From: Mesorhizobium sp.
Lineage (GTDB): Bacteria > Pseudomonadota > Alphaproteobacteria > Rhizobiales > Rhizobiaceae
Assembly (NCBI RefSeq): GCF_016793485.1
Contig: NZ_JAEULZ010000019.1
Span: forward strand, 1 to 64,000
Direction of reading: 5' to 3'
Length of the DNA: 64,000 nucleotides
Below the pieces are notes generated by a model. The model worked only from the letters and a program-made list of their open reading frames with translations. It searched no databases and had not been told where the DNA came from. Each line of letters opens with the position of its first letter. Positions within the stretch are counted from its first letter, which is position 1. This document shows, piece by piece, positions 37,355 to 45,740 of this stretch. Position numbers and translations under genes: made by a program.

Positions 37355-38350
37355 ATGAAACGCCTCATCCTTGTCGGCGCAGCCGTCGCCGCCCTCATCG
37401 CCGGCCCGGCCAGCGCGCAGGACAAGCTGCTCAATGCGTCCTATGACGTCGCCCGCGAGCTCTTCGTTCAGGTCAACGCAGCCTTCGTGCCGAAATACAA
37501 GGCCGACACCGGCCGCGACATCACGATCGACCAGTCGCATGCCGGCACCTCGAAGCAGGCGCGCGCCATCGTCGAGGGCCTGGAGGCCGACGTCGTCACC
37601 TTCAACCAGATCACGGACATCGACTTTCTGGTGAAGAACGGTTTCGTCTCCGAGGACTGGCAGAAGGAATTCCCCAACAACGCCTCGCCCTTTTATTCGC
37701 TGCCGTCCTTCCTGGTGCGCGCTGGCAACCCGAAAGGCATCAAGGACTGGAACGATCTCGCGCGCGACGACGTGAAGGTCATATTCCCGAACCCGAAGAC
37801 GTCAGGCAATGCCCGCTACACCTATCTTGCGGCGACCGCTTACGCGAAGGAGGCTTTCAACAACGATCCCGCGAAGGTGACGGAGTTCGTCACCAAGATC
37901 TTCAACAATGTGCCTGTCTTCGACACGGGCGGACGCGCCGCCACCACCACCTTCGTCGAGCGTGAGGTCGGCGACGTGCTGATCACCTTCGAGGCCGAGA
38001 CGAGGGGCATCGCCAAGGAGTTCGGCGAGGACAAGTTCGAGCGCGTGACCCCGTCCGTCAGCCTGCTCGCCGAATTCCCTGTCGCGATCGTCGACAAAGT
38101 CGCCGACAAGCGCGGTTCGCAGGCGGCCGCCAAGGCATATCTCGGTTTCCTTTACACACCGGAAGGCCAGAAAATCGCCGCTGAAAACGGCAATCGCGTC
38201 CACGACGAAGCCGTTGCCGACGCTTTCAAGGACCAGTTCCCCGAAGTCCGGCTGGTGACGGTCGACGACGTGTTCGGCGGCTGGGACAAGGTGCAGTCGG
38301 AGCATTTCGCGTCCGGCGGTTTGCTCGACCAGATCTACGGCGACCGTTGA
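37355..38350 (+). CDS. sbp: Sulfate ABC transporter, periplasmic binding protein
   Basis: A 331-residue sulfate/thiosulfate-binding protein. The signal peptide is MKRLILVGAAVAALIAGPASA; the mature part opens DKLLNASYDVARELFVQVNAAF, and the ligand signature SHAGTSKQARAIVEGLEADVVTFN and NPKTSGNARYTYLAA are intact. It delivers sulfate to CysTWA, encoded next in order. An intercistronic hairpin follows, which fits higher expression of the binding protein. Confidence 0.95.
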   Translation: MKRLILVGAAVAALIAGPASAQDKLLNASYDVARELFVQVNAAFVPKYKADTGRDITIDQSHAGTSKQARAIVEGLEADVVTFNQITDIDFLVKNGFVSEDWQKEFPNNASPFYSLPSFLVRAGNPKGIKDWNDLARDDVKVIFPNPKTSGNARYTYLAATAYAKEAFNNDPAKVTEFVTKIFNNVPVFDTGGRAATTTFVEREVGDVLITFEAETRGIAKEFGEDKFERVTPSVSLLAEFPVAIVDKVADKRGSQAAAKAYLGFLYTPEGQKIAAENGNRVHDEAVADAFKDQFPEVRLVTVDDVFGGWDKVQSEHFASGGLLDQIYGDR

Positions 38351-38372
38351 CCTGAGGGTCGGATTGTTCTTC

Positions 38373-38402
38373 ATGGCCGGCGGGCGAAAGTCCGCCGGCC
38401 AT
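38373..38402 (+). terminator. Intercistronic hairpin after sbp
   Basis: An eleven-base perfect stem, ATGGCCGGCGG / CCGCCGGCCAT, with an eight-base loop and short T-run (TTT). It is located 22 bases after the sbp stop within the operon and probably protects or attenuates transcript. Confidence 0.6.
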
Positions 38403-38425
38403 TTCCATTGTCCGTCGAGGTAAAT

Positions 38426-39256
38426 TTGTCGAGACGCCGCGTCCTGCCGGGGCTGAACCTGTCCCTCGGCATCACTCTGTTCTACGTCGCCTTGATCGTC
38501 GTGCTGCCGCTCGGCGCGCTGGTGTTCAAGGCCGCCAGCCTCGGACCGGAGGATTACTGGCGCATCGTCTCGTCTCCTCGCGCTCTCGCCAGCTACCGCG
38601 TCACCGTGCTCTGCGCGCTCGCAGCGACGGCTTTCAACCTCGTCTTCGGCATGGCGCTGGCCTGGGTGCTGGTGCGCTACCGTTTCCCGGGCCGCCGCCT
38701 TGTCGATGCGATCGTCGACTTGCCCTTCGCGCTGCCGACCGCCGTCGCCGGCATCGCGCTCACCACGCTGTTCGCGCAGAACGGCTGGTTCGGCTCGATC
38801 CTCGCGCCGCTCGGGATCACAGTCGCCTACACGCCGCTCGGCATCATCGTCGCGATGGCCTTCACCAGCCTGCCCTTCGTCGTGCGTACCGTGCAGCCCG
38901 TGCTGGAAGACATGGATCCCGCCCTCGAGGAAGCGGCCCAGACGCTCGGCGGCAGCGACGTCTCCATCTTCATGCGTGTCATCCTGCCCCTGCTGACGCC
39001 GGCGTTGCTGGCGGGCGTGTCGCTTTCCTTCGCGCGCAGCCTCGGCGAGTTCGGCGCCATCATCTTCATCGCCGGCAACCAGCCGTTCAGCACCGAGATC
39101 ACCGCGCTGCTGACCTTCATCCGGCTCGAGGAATACGACTACCAGGCGGCGGCCGCGATCGCCTCTGTGCTGCTCATCACCGCCTTCGTCATGCTGGCCG
39201 TCACCAACGTTCTGCAGGCGCGCGCGCTGCGTTACATGGACAGGAGCCGCACATGA
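38426..39256 (+). CDS. cysT: Sulfate ABC transporter, permease CysT
   Basis: A 276-residue permease with six helices; the CysT-specific EAA loop reads EEAAQTLGGSDVSIFMRVILPLLTPALL, and ARSLGEFGAIIFIAGNQPF is typical. I take the TTG at 38426, which has CGAGG five bases upstream; another TTG at 38408 lacks a site. The stop overlaps cysW's ATG (ATGA). It forms the membrane channel with CysW. Confidence 0.93.
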   Translation: MSRRRVLPGLNLSLGITLFYVALIVVLPLGALVFKAASLGPEDYWRIVSSPRALASYRVTVLCALAATAFNLVFGMALAWVLVRYRFPGRRLVDAIVDLPFALPTAVAGIALTTLFAQNGWFGSILAPLGITVAYTPLGIIVAMAFTSLPFVVRTVQPVLEDMDPALEEAAQTLGGSDVSIFMRVILPLLTPALLAGVSLSFARSLGEFGAIIFIAGNQPFSTEITALLTFIRLEEYDYQAAAAIASVLLITAFVMLAVTNVLQARALRYMDRSRT

Positions 39257-40152
39257 GCGCGCCCTCCCGCCGTAAGCCGCCGCGCGTGGGCGACAGCCCA
39301 GCGATCCGCCGGATGCTGATCGCCTCGGTGCTGGTCGTCGGTGCGATCCTCGTCCTCGCACCACTCGTCGTCATCCTCTACCAGGCGTTTTCACGCGGCA
39401 TCGACTATTTCGCCGAAGCGATCGTGCATCCCGACACGCGCCACGCCATATGGCTGACAGCCGCCACCGCGCTGATCGCCGTCCCGATCAACACCGCCTT
39501 CGGCATCGCCGCCGCCTGGGCAATCACCAAGTTCGAGTTCCGGGGCCGACGCTTCCTGCTCGTCGTCATCGAGATCCCGTTCTCGATCTCGCCGATTGTT
39601 GCCGGCGTCGCCTATCTCTTCGTCTACGGCCTGCAGGGCCTGTTCGGTCCCGCGCTCGACGCCGCCGGCGTCAAGGTGCTGTTCGCCCTGCCCGGCATCG
39701 TGCTCGCCTCGATGTTCGTCACCGCGCCCTTCGTCGCGCGCGAACTGATCCCGCTGATGCAGGCTCAGGGCCGCGACCTCGAGGAGGCGGCCACCTCGCT
39801 CGGCGCATCGGGCTGGCGCACCTTCTTCTCGGTCACGCTGCCCAACATTCGCTGGGCGCTGCTCTATGGCGTCGTGCTGACCAATGCGCGCGTCATGGGC
39901 GAGTTCGGCGCGGTCTCCGTCGTCTCTGGAAACATACGCGGCCAGACCAACACGCTGCCGCTGCACATCGAACTGCTCTACCACGACTACAACACGGTCG
40001 GCGCCTTCGCAGCCGCCTCCATCCTGACCGTGCTCGCCATCGTCACGATCGTCGCAAAAGTTCTGCTCGAACGGCAGGGTGCGGGCCGCGGCGGTCGCCC
40101 GGCGCTTGCCTCCCCCCAAGGTCCAGTTTCTCCGCAAGGAAACCCATCATGA
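39253..40152 (+). CDS. cysW: Sulfate ABC transporter, permease CysW
   Basis: A 299-residue permease with the CysW EAA loop [30 protein letters not shown] and [27 protein letters not shown]. It overlaps cysT by four bases at its start and cysA by four at its end, so the subunits are tightly coupled. Confidence 0.95.
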   Translation: MSAPSRRKPPRVGDSPAIRRMLIASVLVVGAILVLAPLVVILYQAFSRGIDYFAEAIVHPDTRHAIWLTAATALIAVPINTAFGIAAAWAITKFEFRGRRFLLVVIEIPFSISPIVAGVAYLFVYGLQGLFGPALDAAGVKVLFALPGIVLASMFVTAPFVARELIPLMQAQGRDLEEAATSLGASGWRTFFSVTLPNIRWALLYGVVLTNARVMGEFGAVSVVSGNIRGQTNTLPLHIELLYHDYNTVGAFAAASILTVLAIVTIVAKVLLERQGAGRGGRPALASPQGPVSPQGNPS

Positions 40153-41174
40153 AGATCCGTCTCGACAATGTCGTGAAGACCTTCGACACCTTCCGCGCCG
40201 TCCACGGCGTCTCGCTCGACATCGGGAGCGGCGAACTCGTCGCGCTCCTCGGCCCCTCCGGCTCCGGCAAGACGACCATCCTGCGCATGGTCGCCGGCCT
40301 GGAATTCACCGACGGCGGCACCATCCATTTCGGCGACCAGGATGCCACGGATATCCCGGTGCGGGACCGTGGCGTTGGCTTTGTCTTCCAGCACTACGCG
40401 CTGTTCCCCCACATGACGGTGGCCGAAAACGTCGCCTTCGGCATGAAGGTCTCGAAGGTAAAACGCTCCGCTGCCGAAATCGCCGCGCGCGTGGACGAAC
40501 TGCTGCGGCTGGTGCGCCTTGAAGGCCTTGGCAACCGCTTCCCCAACCAGATCTCCGGCGGCCAGCGGCAGCGCGTCGCGCTTGCCCGCGCGCTTGCCGT
40601 CGATCCCAAGGTACTCCTGCTCGACGAGCCGTTCGGCGCGCTCGACGCCAATGTGCGCCGCGACCTGCGCCGCTGGCTGCGCGAAATTCACGAGGAGCTT
40701 GGTATCACCACCCTCTTCGTCACGCACGATCAGGAAGAGGCGCTCGATCTCGCCGACCGCGTCGTGATCCTCGACCAGGGCAGGATCGTGCAGGAAGGCA
40801 CGCCCGAGCAGGTCTGCCGGACGCCGAACTCGGCCTTCGTGATGAACTTCCTCGGCGATGCCAACCGCCTCCCGGCCACCGTGTCGGATGGCAAGGCCCG
40901 TGTCGGCGGGACGGAACTAGAGGCTGCCGGTTTCGCTAACGGCCGCGCGAATATCTACCTGCGCCCCCGCGACCTCGACTGGTCGGCTACCGAGCCCGGC
41001 ATCGCCGCCACGGTCACCCGCGTTATCGACAAGCCGGACGGACGCCGCATCCTCGCGACGACAGTCGACGGCGATCATGTTGAACTGGATGTGGTTCCCG
41101 AAACAGTCGCGCGCGTCGGTGATAGCGGCTTCGTCCGCATCCACCGCGCGCGCGTTTTCGCCGAGGCAGGCTGA
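40149..41174 (+). CDS. cysA: Sulfate ABC transporter, ATP-binding subunit CysA
   Basis: A 341-residue ATPase: Walker [10 protein letters not shown] (35-43), Q-loop [13 protein letters not shown], signature SGGQRQR, Walker [12 protein letters not shown] and H-loop [14 protein letters not shown] short TOBE-like C-terminal domain follows, with YLRPRDLDW as in CysA. It energises sulfate uptake. Start ATG at 40149 overlaps the cysW stop. The gene ends 19 bases before a convergent flavin-binding protein gene. Confidence 0.95.
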   Translation: MKIRLDNVVKTFDTFRAVHGVSLDIGSGELVALLGPSGSGKTTILRMVAGLEFTDGGTIHFGDQDATDIPVRDRGVGFVFQHYALFPHMTVAENVAFGMKVSKVKRSAAEIAARVDELLRLVRLEGLGNRFPNQISGGQRQRVALARALAVDPKVLLLDEPFGALDANVRRDLRRWLREIHEELGITTLFVTHDQEEALDLADRVVILDQGRIVQEGTPEQVCRTPNSAFVMNFLGDANRLPATVSDGKARVGGTELEAAGFANGRANIYLRPRDLDWSATEPGIAATVTRVIDKPDGRRILATTVDGDHVELDVVPETVARVGDSGFVRIHRARVFAEAG

Positions 41175-41193
41175 GATCAACCAGCGGGTGACT

Positions 41194-41697
41194 CTACATC
41201 GTCACCTTGCGGTTGTTGCCGAGCTCCATCTTCGCGCCGGTGACGGCGGCCGTCAGCATCTTGACTGCCGAAACGATCTTGCCGGGGCTGTCCCACACTT
41301 CAGCATCGTCCGGCTTCACCGTGATCAGGCGGATGTCCGGGTCGTCCTTGGAATCCCAGAAGGCCTTGTTGTCCGGAGTCCAAAGCTCCGTGATCTTCGC
41401 GCGATCATTGGTAACCGTCGCCTCGCCGGTTATCGAAACGAATTTGTAGGCGCTATTGTCGGAGAACGCCATCGTCACTATCGGAAACTTCTCGATCTGG
41501 TCATCCTTCAGGCCGTTCACGTCGGTCAGGAAATAGATGGCGTGTTCGTCCCTTATGACGTTCGCCGCGAGCGGACGGGCTCGCTGGCGCTCACCATCCC
41601 AAGTGACGAACATGCATATGTTGATCTTCTCCGCCAGTTCCCAGGCGCGGTCGCGCGCTTCTTCTGCGGTCAGAGTCGTCTTGTCCTTGTGGCTCAT
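41194..41697 (-). CDS. Pyridoxamine 5'-phosphate oxidase-like general stress protein
   Basis: A 167-residue protein of the split-barrel flavin family (general stress protein 26-like): NICMFVTWDGERQRARPLAA, IYFLTDVNGLKDDQIEKFPIV and ITGEATVTNDRAKITELW. It likely binds FMN or F420-like cofactor; the substrate is unknown. It is the last gene of a leftward operon behind an EcfG-type promoter, in line with general stress regulation. Confidence 0.88.
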   Translation of the reverse strand: MSHKDKTTLTAEEARDRAWELAEKINICMFVTWDGERQRARPLAANVIRDEHAIYFLTDVNGLKDDQIEKFPIVTMAFSDNSAYKFVSITGEATVTNDRAKITELWTPDNKAFWDSKDDPDIRLITVKPDDAEVWDSPGKIVSAVKMLTAAVTGAKMELGNNRKVTM

Positions 41698-41706
41698 CGT
41701 TATCTC

Positions 41707-41928
41707 CTAGTGAAGCAGATCGACTTCGTTGTTGTTCCGGCGACGGACCTGACCGGCCTCATCGACCAAAAGTTCTCCGGCTTTCACGGTTTTCTCATTC
41801 TTGCCGCCATCTCCAGCAATCAACGGATCCTGGACCTCGGAAACCTGGCTCTTGCGCGCGTTGCCGGAAGACTGGGACCGCGGGGCGCCGTCGGGCACTG
41901 CCGACCGCTTCTTCGGTGCGGCGCTCAC
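41707..41928 (-). CDS. Small conserved-looking protein of stress operon
   Basis: A 73-residue, Lys/Ser/Asp-rich protein without known domain (AGELLVDEAGQVRRRNNNEVDLLH at the end). GTG start with GAGAGG five bases upstream; the start overlaps the stop of the proline-rich peptide gene by four bases (GTGA). It ends nine bases before the stress-protein gene. Function is unknown; its setting suggests general stress response. Confidence 0.65.
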   Translation of the reverse strand: MSAAPKKRSAVPDGAPRSQSSGNARKSQVSEVQDPLIAGDGGKNEKTVKAGELLVDEAGQVRRRNNNEVDLLH

Positions 41929-42056
41929 GACATCCTCTCAGGCGGGACAGGGATGGGGCCTGGCGCCGGAGCCGGTTCGGGCGGCGTCGGCTCCGGCGGC
42001 CCCGGAAATGGATCCGGGGCGGGACCAGGACGACCGGATGCGAATGAAGGCTTCAT
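41925..42056 (-). CDS. 43-residue proline-rich peptide
   Basis: A short gene for a peptide that is about 40 percent Pro (FASGRPGPAPDPFPGPPEPT and PAPAPGPIPVPPERMS). The ATG lies two bases after the DUF982 stop, and the TGA overlaps the next gene's GTG, so it sits neatly inside the operon. Similar small Pro-rich proteins occur in other alphaproteobacteria; function unknown. No separate ribosome binding site is visible; coupling to the upstream gene is likely. Confidence 0.6.
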   Translation of the reverse strand: MKPSFASGRPGPAPDPFPGPPEPTPPEPAPAPGPIPVPPERMS

Positions 42057-42058
42057 GA

Positions 42059-42364
42059 CTAAGCCAGCACGTTGGCGTGCTTGGCAAAAGCGACAAAAGC
42101 GTCATGCGCTTCCTCGACCGATGTCTTGCCTGCAAGTGTTGCCTGCAGCACTTCCATCGTGGATTGGTACACGGGGCCGCGCCTCGAATGCGGCCAGTCG
42201 ATCAGGATTTCGCAAGCGCCACGGACGGACTTCACTTCGCGCTTCTTGTTGTCGGCGATTCTTACGCAAACAGTCCTGCCGAAAGGCATGCGCAACTGTT
42301 TTTCATCGACCGCTTCATGCGGCTGACGACCCGTTTCGTGCGAGTGTTCGATCACCTGTTCCAT
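42059..42364 (-). CDS. DUF982 protein
   Basis: A 101-residue DUF982 protein, a family typical of Rhizobiales: RMPFGRTVCVRIADNKKREVKSVRGACEILIDWPHSRRGPVY and EEAHDAFVAFAKHANVLA. Function is unknown. I chose the ATG at 42364, with GGGGAGAG eight bases upstream; an ATG 21 bases earlier lacks one. It is the first gene of the operon, with an EcfG-type promoter 42 to 67 bases upstream. Confidence 0.85.
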   Translation of the reverse strand: MEQVIEHSHETGRQPHEAVDEKQLRMPFGRTVCVRIADNKKREVKSVRGACEILIDWPHSRRGPVYQSTMEVLQATLAGKTSVEEAHDAFVAFAKHANVLA

Positions 42365-42405
42365 GGCCGGGACTCTCCCCTTCATGCCGTTGTCGGTGAA
42401 GGGAT

Positions 42406-42431
42406 AAACGCCCGGACGCGACTGCGGTTCC
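42406..42431 (-). promoter_or_regulatory. EcfG (RpoE2)-type general stress promoter
   Basis: On the minus strand GGAAC, a 16-base spacer and CGTTT match the alphaproteobacterial EcfG consensus exactly. It is placed correctly for the DUF982-led operon, which ends with a general stress-type flavoprotein. Confidence 0.75.
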
Positions 42432-42471
42432 GATAGGGAAAGGCGAATTGAAACGGCGACGTGATTGGAGA

Positions 42472-42867
42472 TCAGTCAACGCGCCTGTTGTCGGGCGCCC
42501 ATGCGCCTGGGCCGGCAAAAACAAGATACAGGAAAATGAAGCTGAACAGGATCGCCGCCCCGCCATTGTTGTTGGATGGCCAGAGGCTCTCGGGGGCATG
42601 ATAGAGAAAATAGGCTACCGCCATCATCCCGGACATCACGAAGGCGGCGGGCCTGGTGAACAATCCGAGGATCAGAAGCACTCCGCCGACGAGTTCCAGT
42701 ATGCCGCCGATGAAAAGCGTCGTGGCGGTTTCCGGAGGCGGCTCTGGATAGATCGACGGCGGTACGTTGAAAAGCAGGACGAGCGCCGAATGGACGAACA
42801 GCAACCCAGCGACGATGCGCAGCAGCGCCCGCGCGTGAGGCTCGTAGGCGGACAATCTCCCTGACAT
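42472..42867 (-). CDS. DoxX-family membrane protein
   Basis: A 131-residue membrane protein with four helices (ALLRIVAGLLFVHSALVLLF, TTLFIGGILELVGGVLLILGLFTRPAAFVMSGMMAVAYFLYHAP, AAILFSFIFLYLVFAGPG). DoxX relatives act in redox homeostasis or as quinone-linked subunits; the exact role is unknown. ATG at 42867 starts the conserved part. Just upstream of this gene on the same strand is a D,D-carboxypeptidase. Confidence 0.88.
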   Translation of the reverse strand: MSGRLSAYEPHARALLRIVAGLLFVHSALVLLFNVPPSIYPEPPPETATTLFIGGILELVGGVLLILGLFTRPAAFVMSGMMAVAYFLYHAPESLWPSNNNGGAAILFSFIFLYLVFAGPGAWAPDNRRVD

Positions 42868-42901
42868 CGATCGCTTCCCCTTCCGACCTGTCGGCAAGAG
42901 A

Positions 42902-43837
42902 TTACTCGACGGCGGACATCGAACTCAACAGGTTGCGCGAGGGATTGTTTTGCCCACCCATGTAGCGTTCGATCAGTTCCTCGACATGGCTGCTGCGAGC
43001 ACGAGCGCTGTCGGCGCCCATGACAACGATGATCAGCCGCTTCGAGCCGCGCGTAACGGACGTCACGATGTTGTAGCCGGATGCCTTGATGTACCCGGTC
43101 TTGATGCCGTCGACCCCCTCGACCCGGCCGATGAGGTCGTTGTGACCGCGCACCATGCGACCACGGAACATGAAGTCGCGGTTGGAGAAATAGTGGAAGT
43201 GCTGCGGAAAATTCCTGCGCAGTGCCATGCCCAGCAGCGCCATGTCGCGCGCTGTCGTGTACTGCTCGTCATCCGGCAGGCCCGAAGCATTGCGAAACAC
43301 CGTGCTCGACATGCCAAGCGCGCGGGCGCGGGCGGTCATCTGCGCTGCGAACTCCTCCTCAGTGCCGCCGAGAAATTCGGCGACTGCCACGGCGACGTCG
43401 TTTCCGGATTTCACCGTCAGCGCCAGGATGGCGCTCTCGACGTCGATGGTCTGCCCGGCCTTGATGCCCATCTTGGAAGGCGGCTGGCGAGCGGCGTTCG
43501 CCGAAACCGGAATTTCCGTCGTCGTCGACGCGCGTCCCTGGTCCATCGCCTCGAACAGCAGGAAAAGCGTCATCATCTTGGTCAGCGACGCCGGATAACG
43601 CCTCGCATTCGGCTCCGACTGATAGAGCATTACTCCGGTCGAGGCGTCGATCACCAGCGCCGAATATTTCGTCGGCGGACCTGGCGGCTGCGGCGCGAGA
43701 AAGTCTGCTGACGATGGCCCGCTCGAGGTAGCGCAGGCCGACACCAGCGCCAGCACGCCAAGCAACGCCACGACCCTGCCGAAAAGGCCCAGCTTCGCCC
43801 GAGGAAAAAAGGTTATTGCACCAGACAAACCGTGCAT
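42902..43837 (-). CDS. D-alanyl-D-alanine carboxypeptidase, lipoprotein
   Basis: A 311-residue penicillin-binding peptidase of the S11 family. It has an N-terminal lipobox LVSAC for lipid anchoring, then the active site SLTK (Ser nucleophile), SGN and KTG triad motifs in the order and spacing of DacA-type enzymes. It trims terminal D-Ala from peptidoglycan stem peptides in the periplasm. The C-terminal DacA beta domain is absent, so it is shorter than E. coli PBP5. ATG at 43837 gives a normal signal sequence. Confidence 0.92.
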   Translation of the reverse strand: MHGLSGAITFFPRAKLGLFGRVVALLGVLALVSACATSSGPSSADFLAPQPPGPPTKYSALVIDASTGVMLYQSEPNARRYPASLTKMMTLFLLFEAMDQGRASTTTEIPVSANAARQPPSKMGIKAGQTIDVESAILALTVKSGNDVAVAVAEFLGGTEEEFAAQMTARARALGMSSTVFRNASGLPDDEQYTTARDMALLGMALRRNFPQHFHYFSNRDFMFRGRMVRGHNDLIGRVEGVDGIKTGYIKASGYNIVTSVTRGSKRLIIVVMGADSARARSSHVEELIERYMGGQNNPSRNLLSSMSAVE

Positions 43838-44051
43838 TCCCCCTGCCCGACACCCGATATTCCTGTCAGGCCAGTACCCTATGCCCTGCGGAGTTGCCAT
43901 TCCCTTTCTGCAACAGGGGCAGGCAAATCCTCGTTATCCGATACCTGTGATCGACCAGGAGCCCGTTCAGGTAGCTAAAATGCCAGGTTTTGCCGGAAAC
44001 CGAATTTAAGGAGATCGATGCTAGGCCTGTCGGCTGAATCGGGAACCTCCT

Positions 44052-45599
44052 ATGCCCGCAGTCGGCAACCCTAACCGCAGTCCGGTCTTCAGACTGGTCA
44101 CGATCGCGAGTTCCGCGCTCGGCAGCTTTATCCTTGGACTGTGGTGGCTGCAGACTGGCTTCGGCGAAGGGATCGCCGGCCTGTCCGGGCAGGCCATCGG
44201 GGCCATCATCGCTGGGCTTTGCGCCCTTGCCGCCGGAGGTGCCGCGATGTCATTCTTCGCCGGCGTCGACGAGTCGGTGGACTATGTCGTCAAGGAAACG
44301 CATTTCGACAAGCTGACCGGCCTGCTCTCCCGCCCGGCAATGATCGCACGGATCGCGGAAGCGGCGCAGTCGACGGTCAGGACCGGAGAGCCGGTCTTCC
44401 TCCTCGACATCGACATCGGCCGCTTCAAGCAAATCAACGAGTCGATCGGCTTCAACAAGGGAGACGAATTGGTCCGCGCCTTTGCGCAGCGGCTCAAGGC
44501 AAGCCTGCCCGACAACGTGGTGATCGGACGCATAGCGGCCGGCGAGTTCGCCGTCCTCTATCCCGATGCCTACTTCACCATGTCCATGGAGGTGATCGCC
44601 GACCGTCTCATTGCCGAACTGATGGAGCCCTACGATCTCGTCACCCATCAGCAATCGGTCAATGTTTCCATCGGCATCGTGGCGTTGCCCAAGGACGGCG
44701 ACGATCCCATCCTGCTGTTGCGGCGATCCAATCTGGCGCTGCAGCACGCGCGCGCAGCCGGCATCGGCAATTGGGCCGTATTCCATCCCGACATAGGCAG
44801 GGTCGCCGACTACAGGCGCTGGGTCGAGGCCGAACTGCATGGCGCGTTCGAGCGCGGCGATTTCGACCTGCACTACCAGCCGCAGATCGATCTCCTGAAA
44901 GGACGCACGGTCGGCTACGAGGCCCTGATCCGCTGGAAGCATCCCGAGCGCGGCATGATCCCGCCGATGGAGTTCATTCCGATCGCCGAGGAAACCGGCA
45001 TGATCGCGCCCATCGGGGAATGGGTGCTGCGCAAGGCATGCCGGGACGCGCAGCGCCTGCCGGAAGACTGCTTCGTCGCGGTCAATATCTCGGCGGTACA
45101 GTTCATGACCAGGGATTTCGTCGGCCTGGTCGGCGACATCATCCGCGAGACCGGCATCGAGCCGAAGCGTCTCGAACTGGAGCTCACCGAGACGGCGATG
45201 ATGCAGGATCGCAGCCGTGCCGCGGTCATCCTGAAGCAACTCACCGAGATGGGCGTCACCGTCGCGGTTGACGATTTCGGCACCGGCTATTCCAACCTGA
45301 GCTATCTGATCGACTTCTCCTTCCACAAGCTGAAGATCGACCGTTCCTTCGTCAGCCGGTTGGAAACCGACCAGAACTCCGGCGCTGTCGTGTCGACCAT
45401 CGTTGGATTGTCCAGGGCGCTCGGCGTGGACGCCATCGCCGAGGGCGTGGAGACGGAGAACCAGGCCACCCTGCTCCGCGCCGCCGGCTGCGATGTGTTT
45501 CAGGGTTTCCTCTTCGGACGCCCTGCTCCGCTAAAGATGACCGACGCCGAACCACATTCGGCGCGCGTCCAATCCGCCCGTTCGGTCAGCGTCCACTAA
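44052..45599 (+). CDS. Membrane GGDEF/EAL protein, probable c-di-GMP phosphodiesterase
   Basis: A 515-residue protein. Two hydrophobic segments (16-33, 45-70) anchor it. The GGDEF domain (about 85-235) has its active site changed to RIAAGEF (160-166), so cyclase activity is unlikely. The EAL domain (about 255-500) is intact: YEALIRWKHP, NISAVQF, ELTETAM, DDFGTGYSNLSYL, KIDRSFV and EGVE. I infer it lowers c-di-GMP, with the dead GGDEF perhaps sensing GTP. A 10-base hairpin without T-run follows at 45623-45646. It is monocistronic. Confidence 0.92.
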   Translation: MPAVGNPNRSPVFRLVTIASSALGSFILGLWWLQTGFGEGIAGLSGQAIGAIIAGLCALAAGGAAMSFFAGVDESVDYVVKETHFDKLTGLLSRPAMIARIAEAAQSTVRTGEPVFLLDIDIGRFKQINESIGFNKGDELVRAFAQRLKASLPDNVVIGRIAAGEFAVLYPDAYFTMSMEVIADRLIAELMEPYDLVTHQQSVNVSIGIVALPKDGDDPILLLRRSNLALQHARAAGIGNWAVFHPDIGRVADYRRWVEAELHGAFERGDFDLHYQPQIDLLKGRTVGYEALIRWKHPERGMIPPMEFIPIAEETGMIAPIGEWVLRKACRDAQRLPEDCFVAVNISAVQFMTRDFVGLVGDIIRETGIEPKRLELELTETAMMQDRSRAAVILKQLTEMGVTVAVDDFGTGYSNLSYLIDFSFHKLKIDRSFVSRLETDQNSGAVVSTIVGLSRALGVDAIAEGVETENQATLLRAAGCDVFQGFLFGRPAPLKMTDAEPHSARVQSARSVSVH

Positions 45600-45622
45600 C
45601 ACCAGCCTCGAGATTTTTCGCT

Positions 45623-45646
45623 GCCGCGCAATCACCATTGCGCGGC
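45623..45646 (+). terminator. Hairpin after EAL gene
   Basis: Perfect stem GCCGCGCAAT / ATTGCGCGGC with four-base loop, 24 bases after the stop. No T-run follows, so termination may be weak. Confidence 0.5.
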
Positions 45647-45740
45647 GAAGGCGTTGGTATATAAATTTTCATAAGATGAAAAAACGCGGATCAACCGCGA
45701 CGCATCGGGGAACACCAGTTCATTGCAACGGGAGTACAAC

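Noticed and set aside
37802-39364. A 520-codon minus-strand frame over sbp and cysT
   Set aside because: Antisense shadow of two well-supported genes; the product is Arg/Glu/Asp/Gln-rich with no domain.
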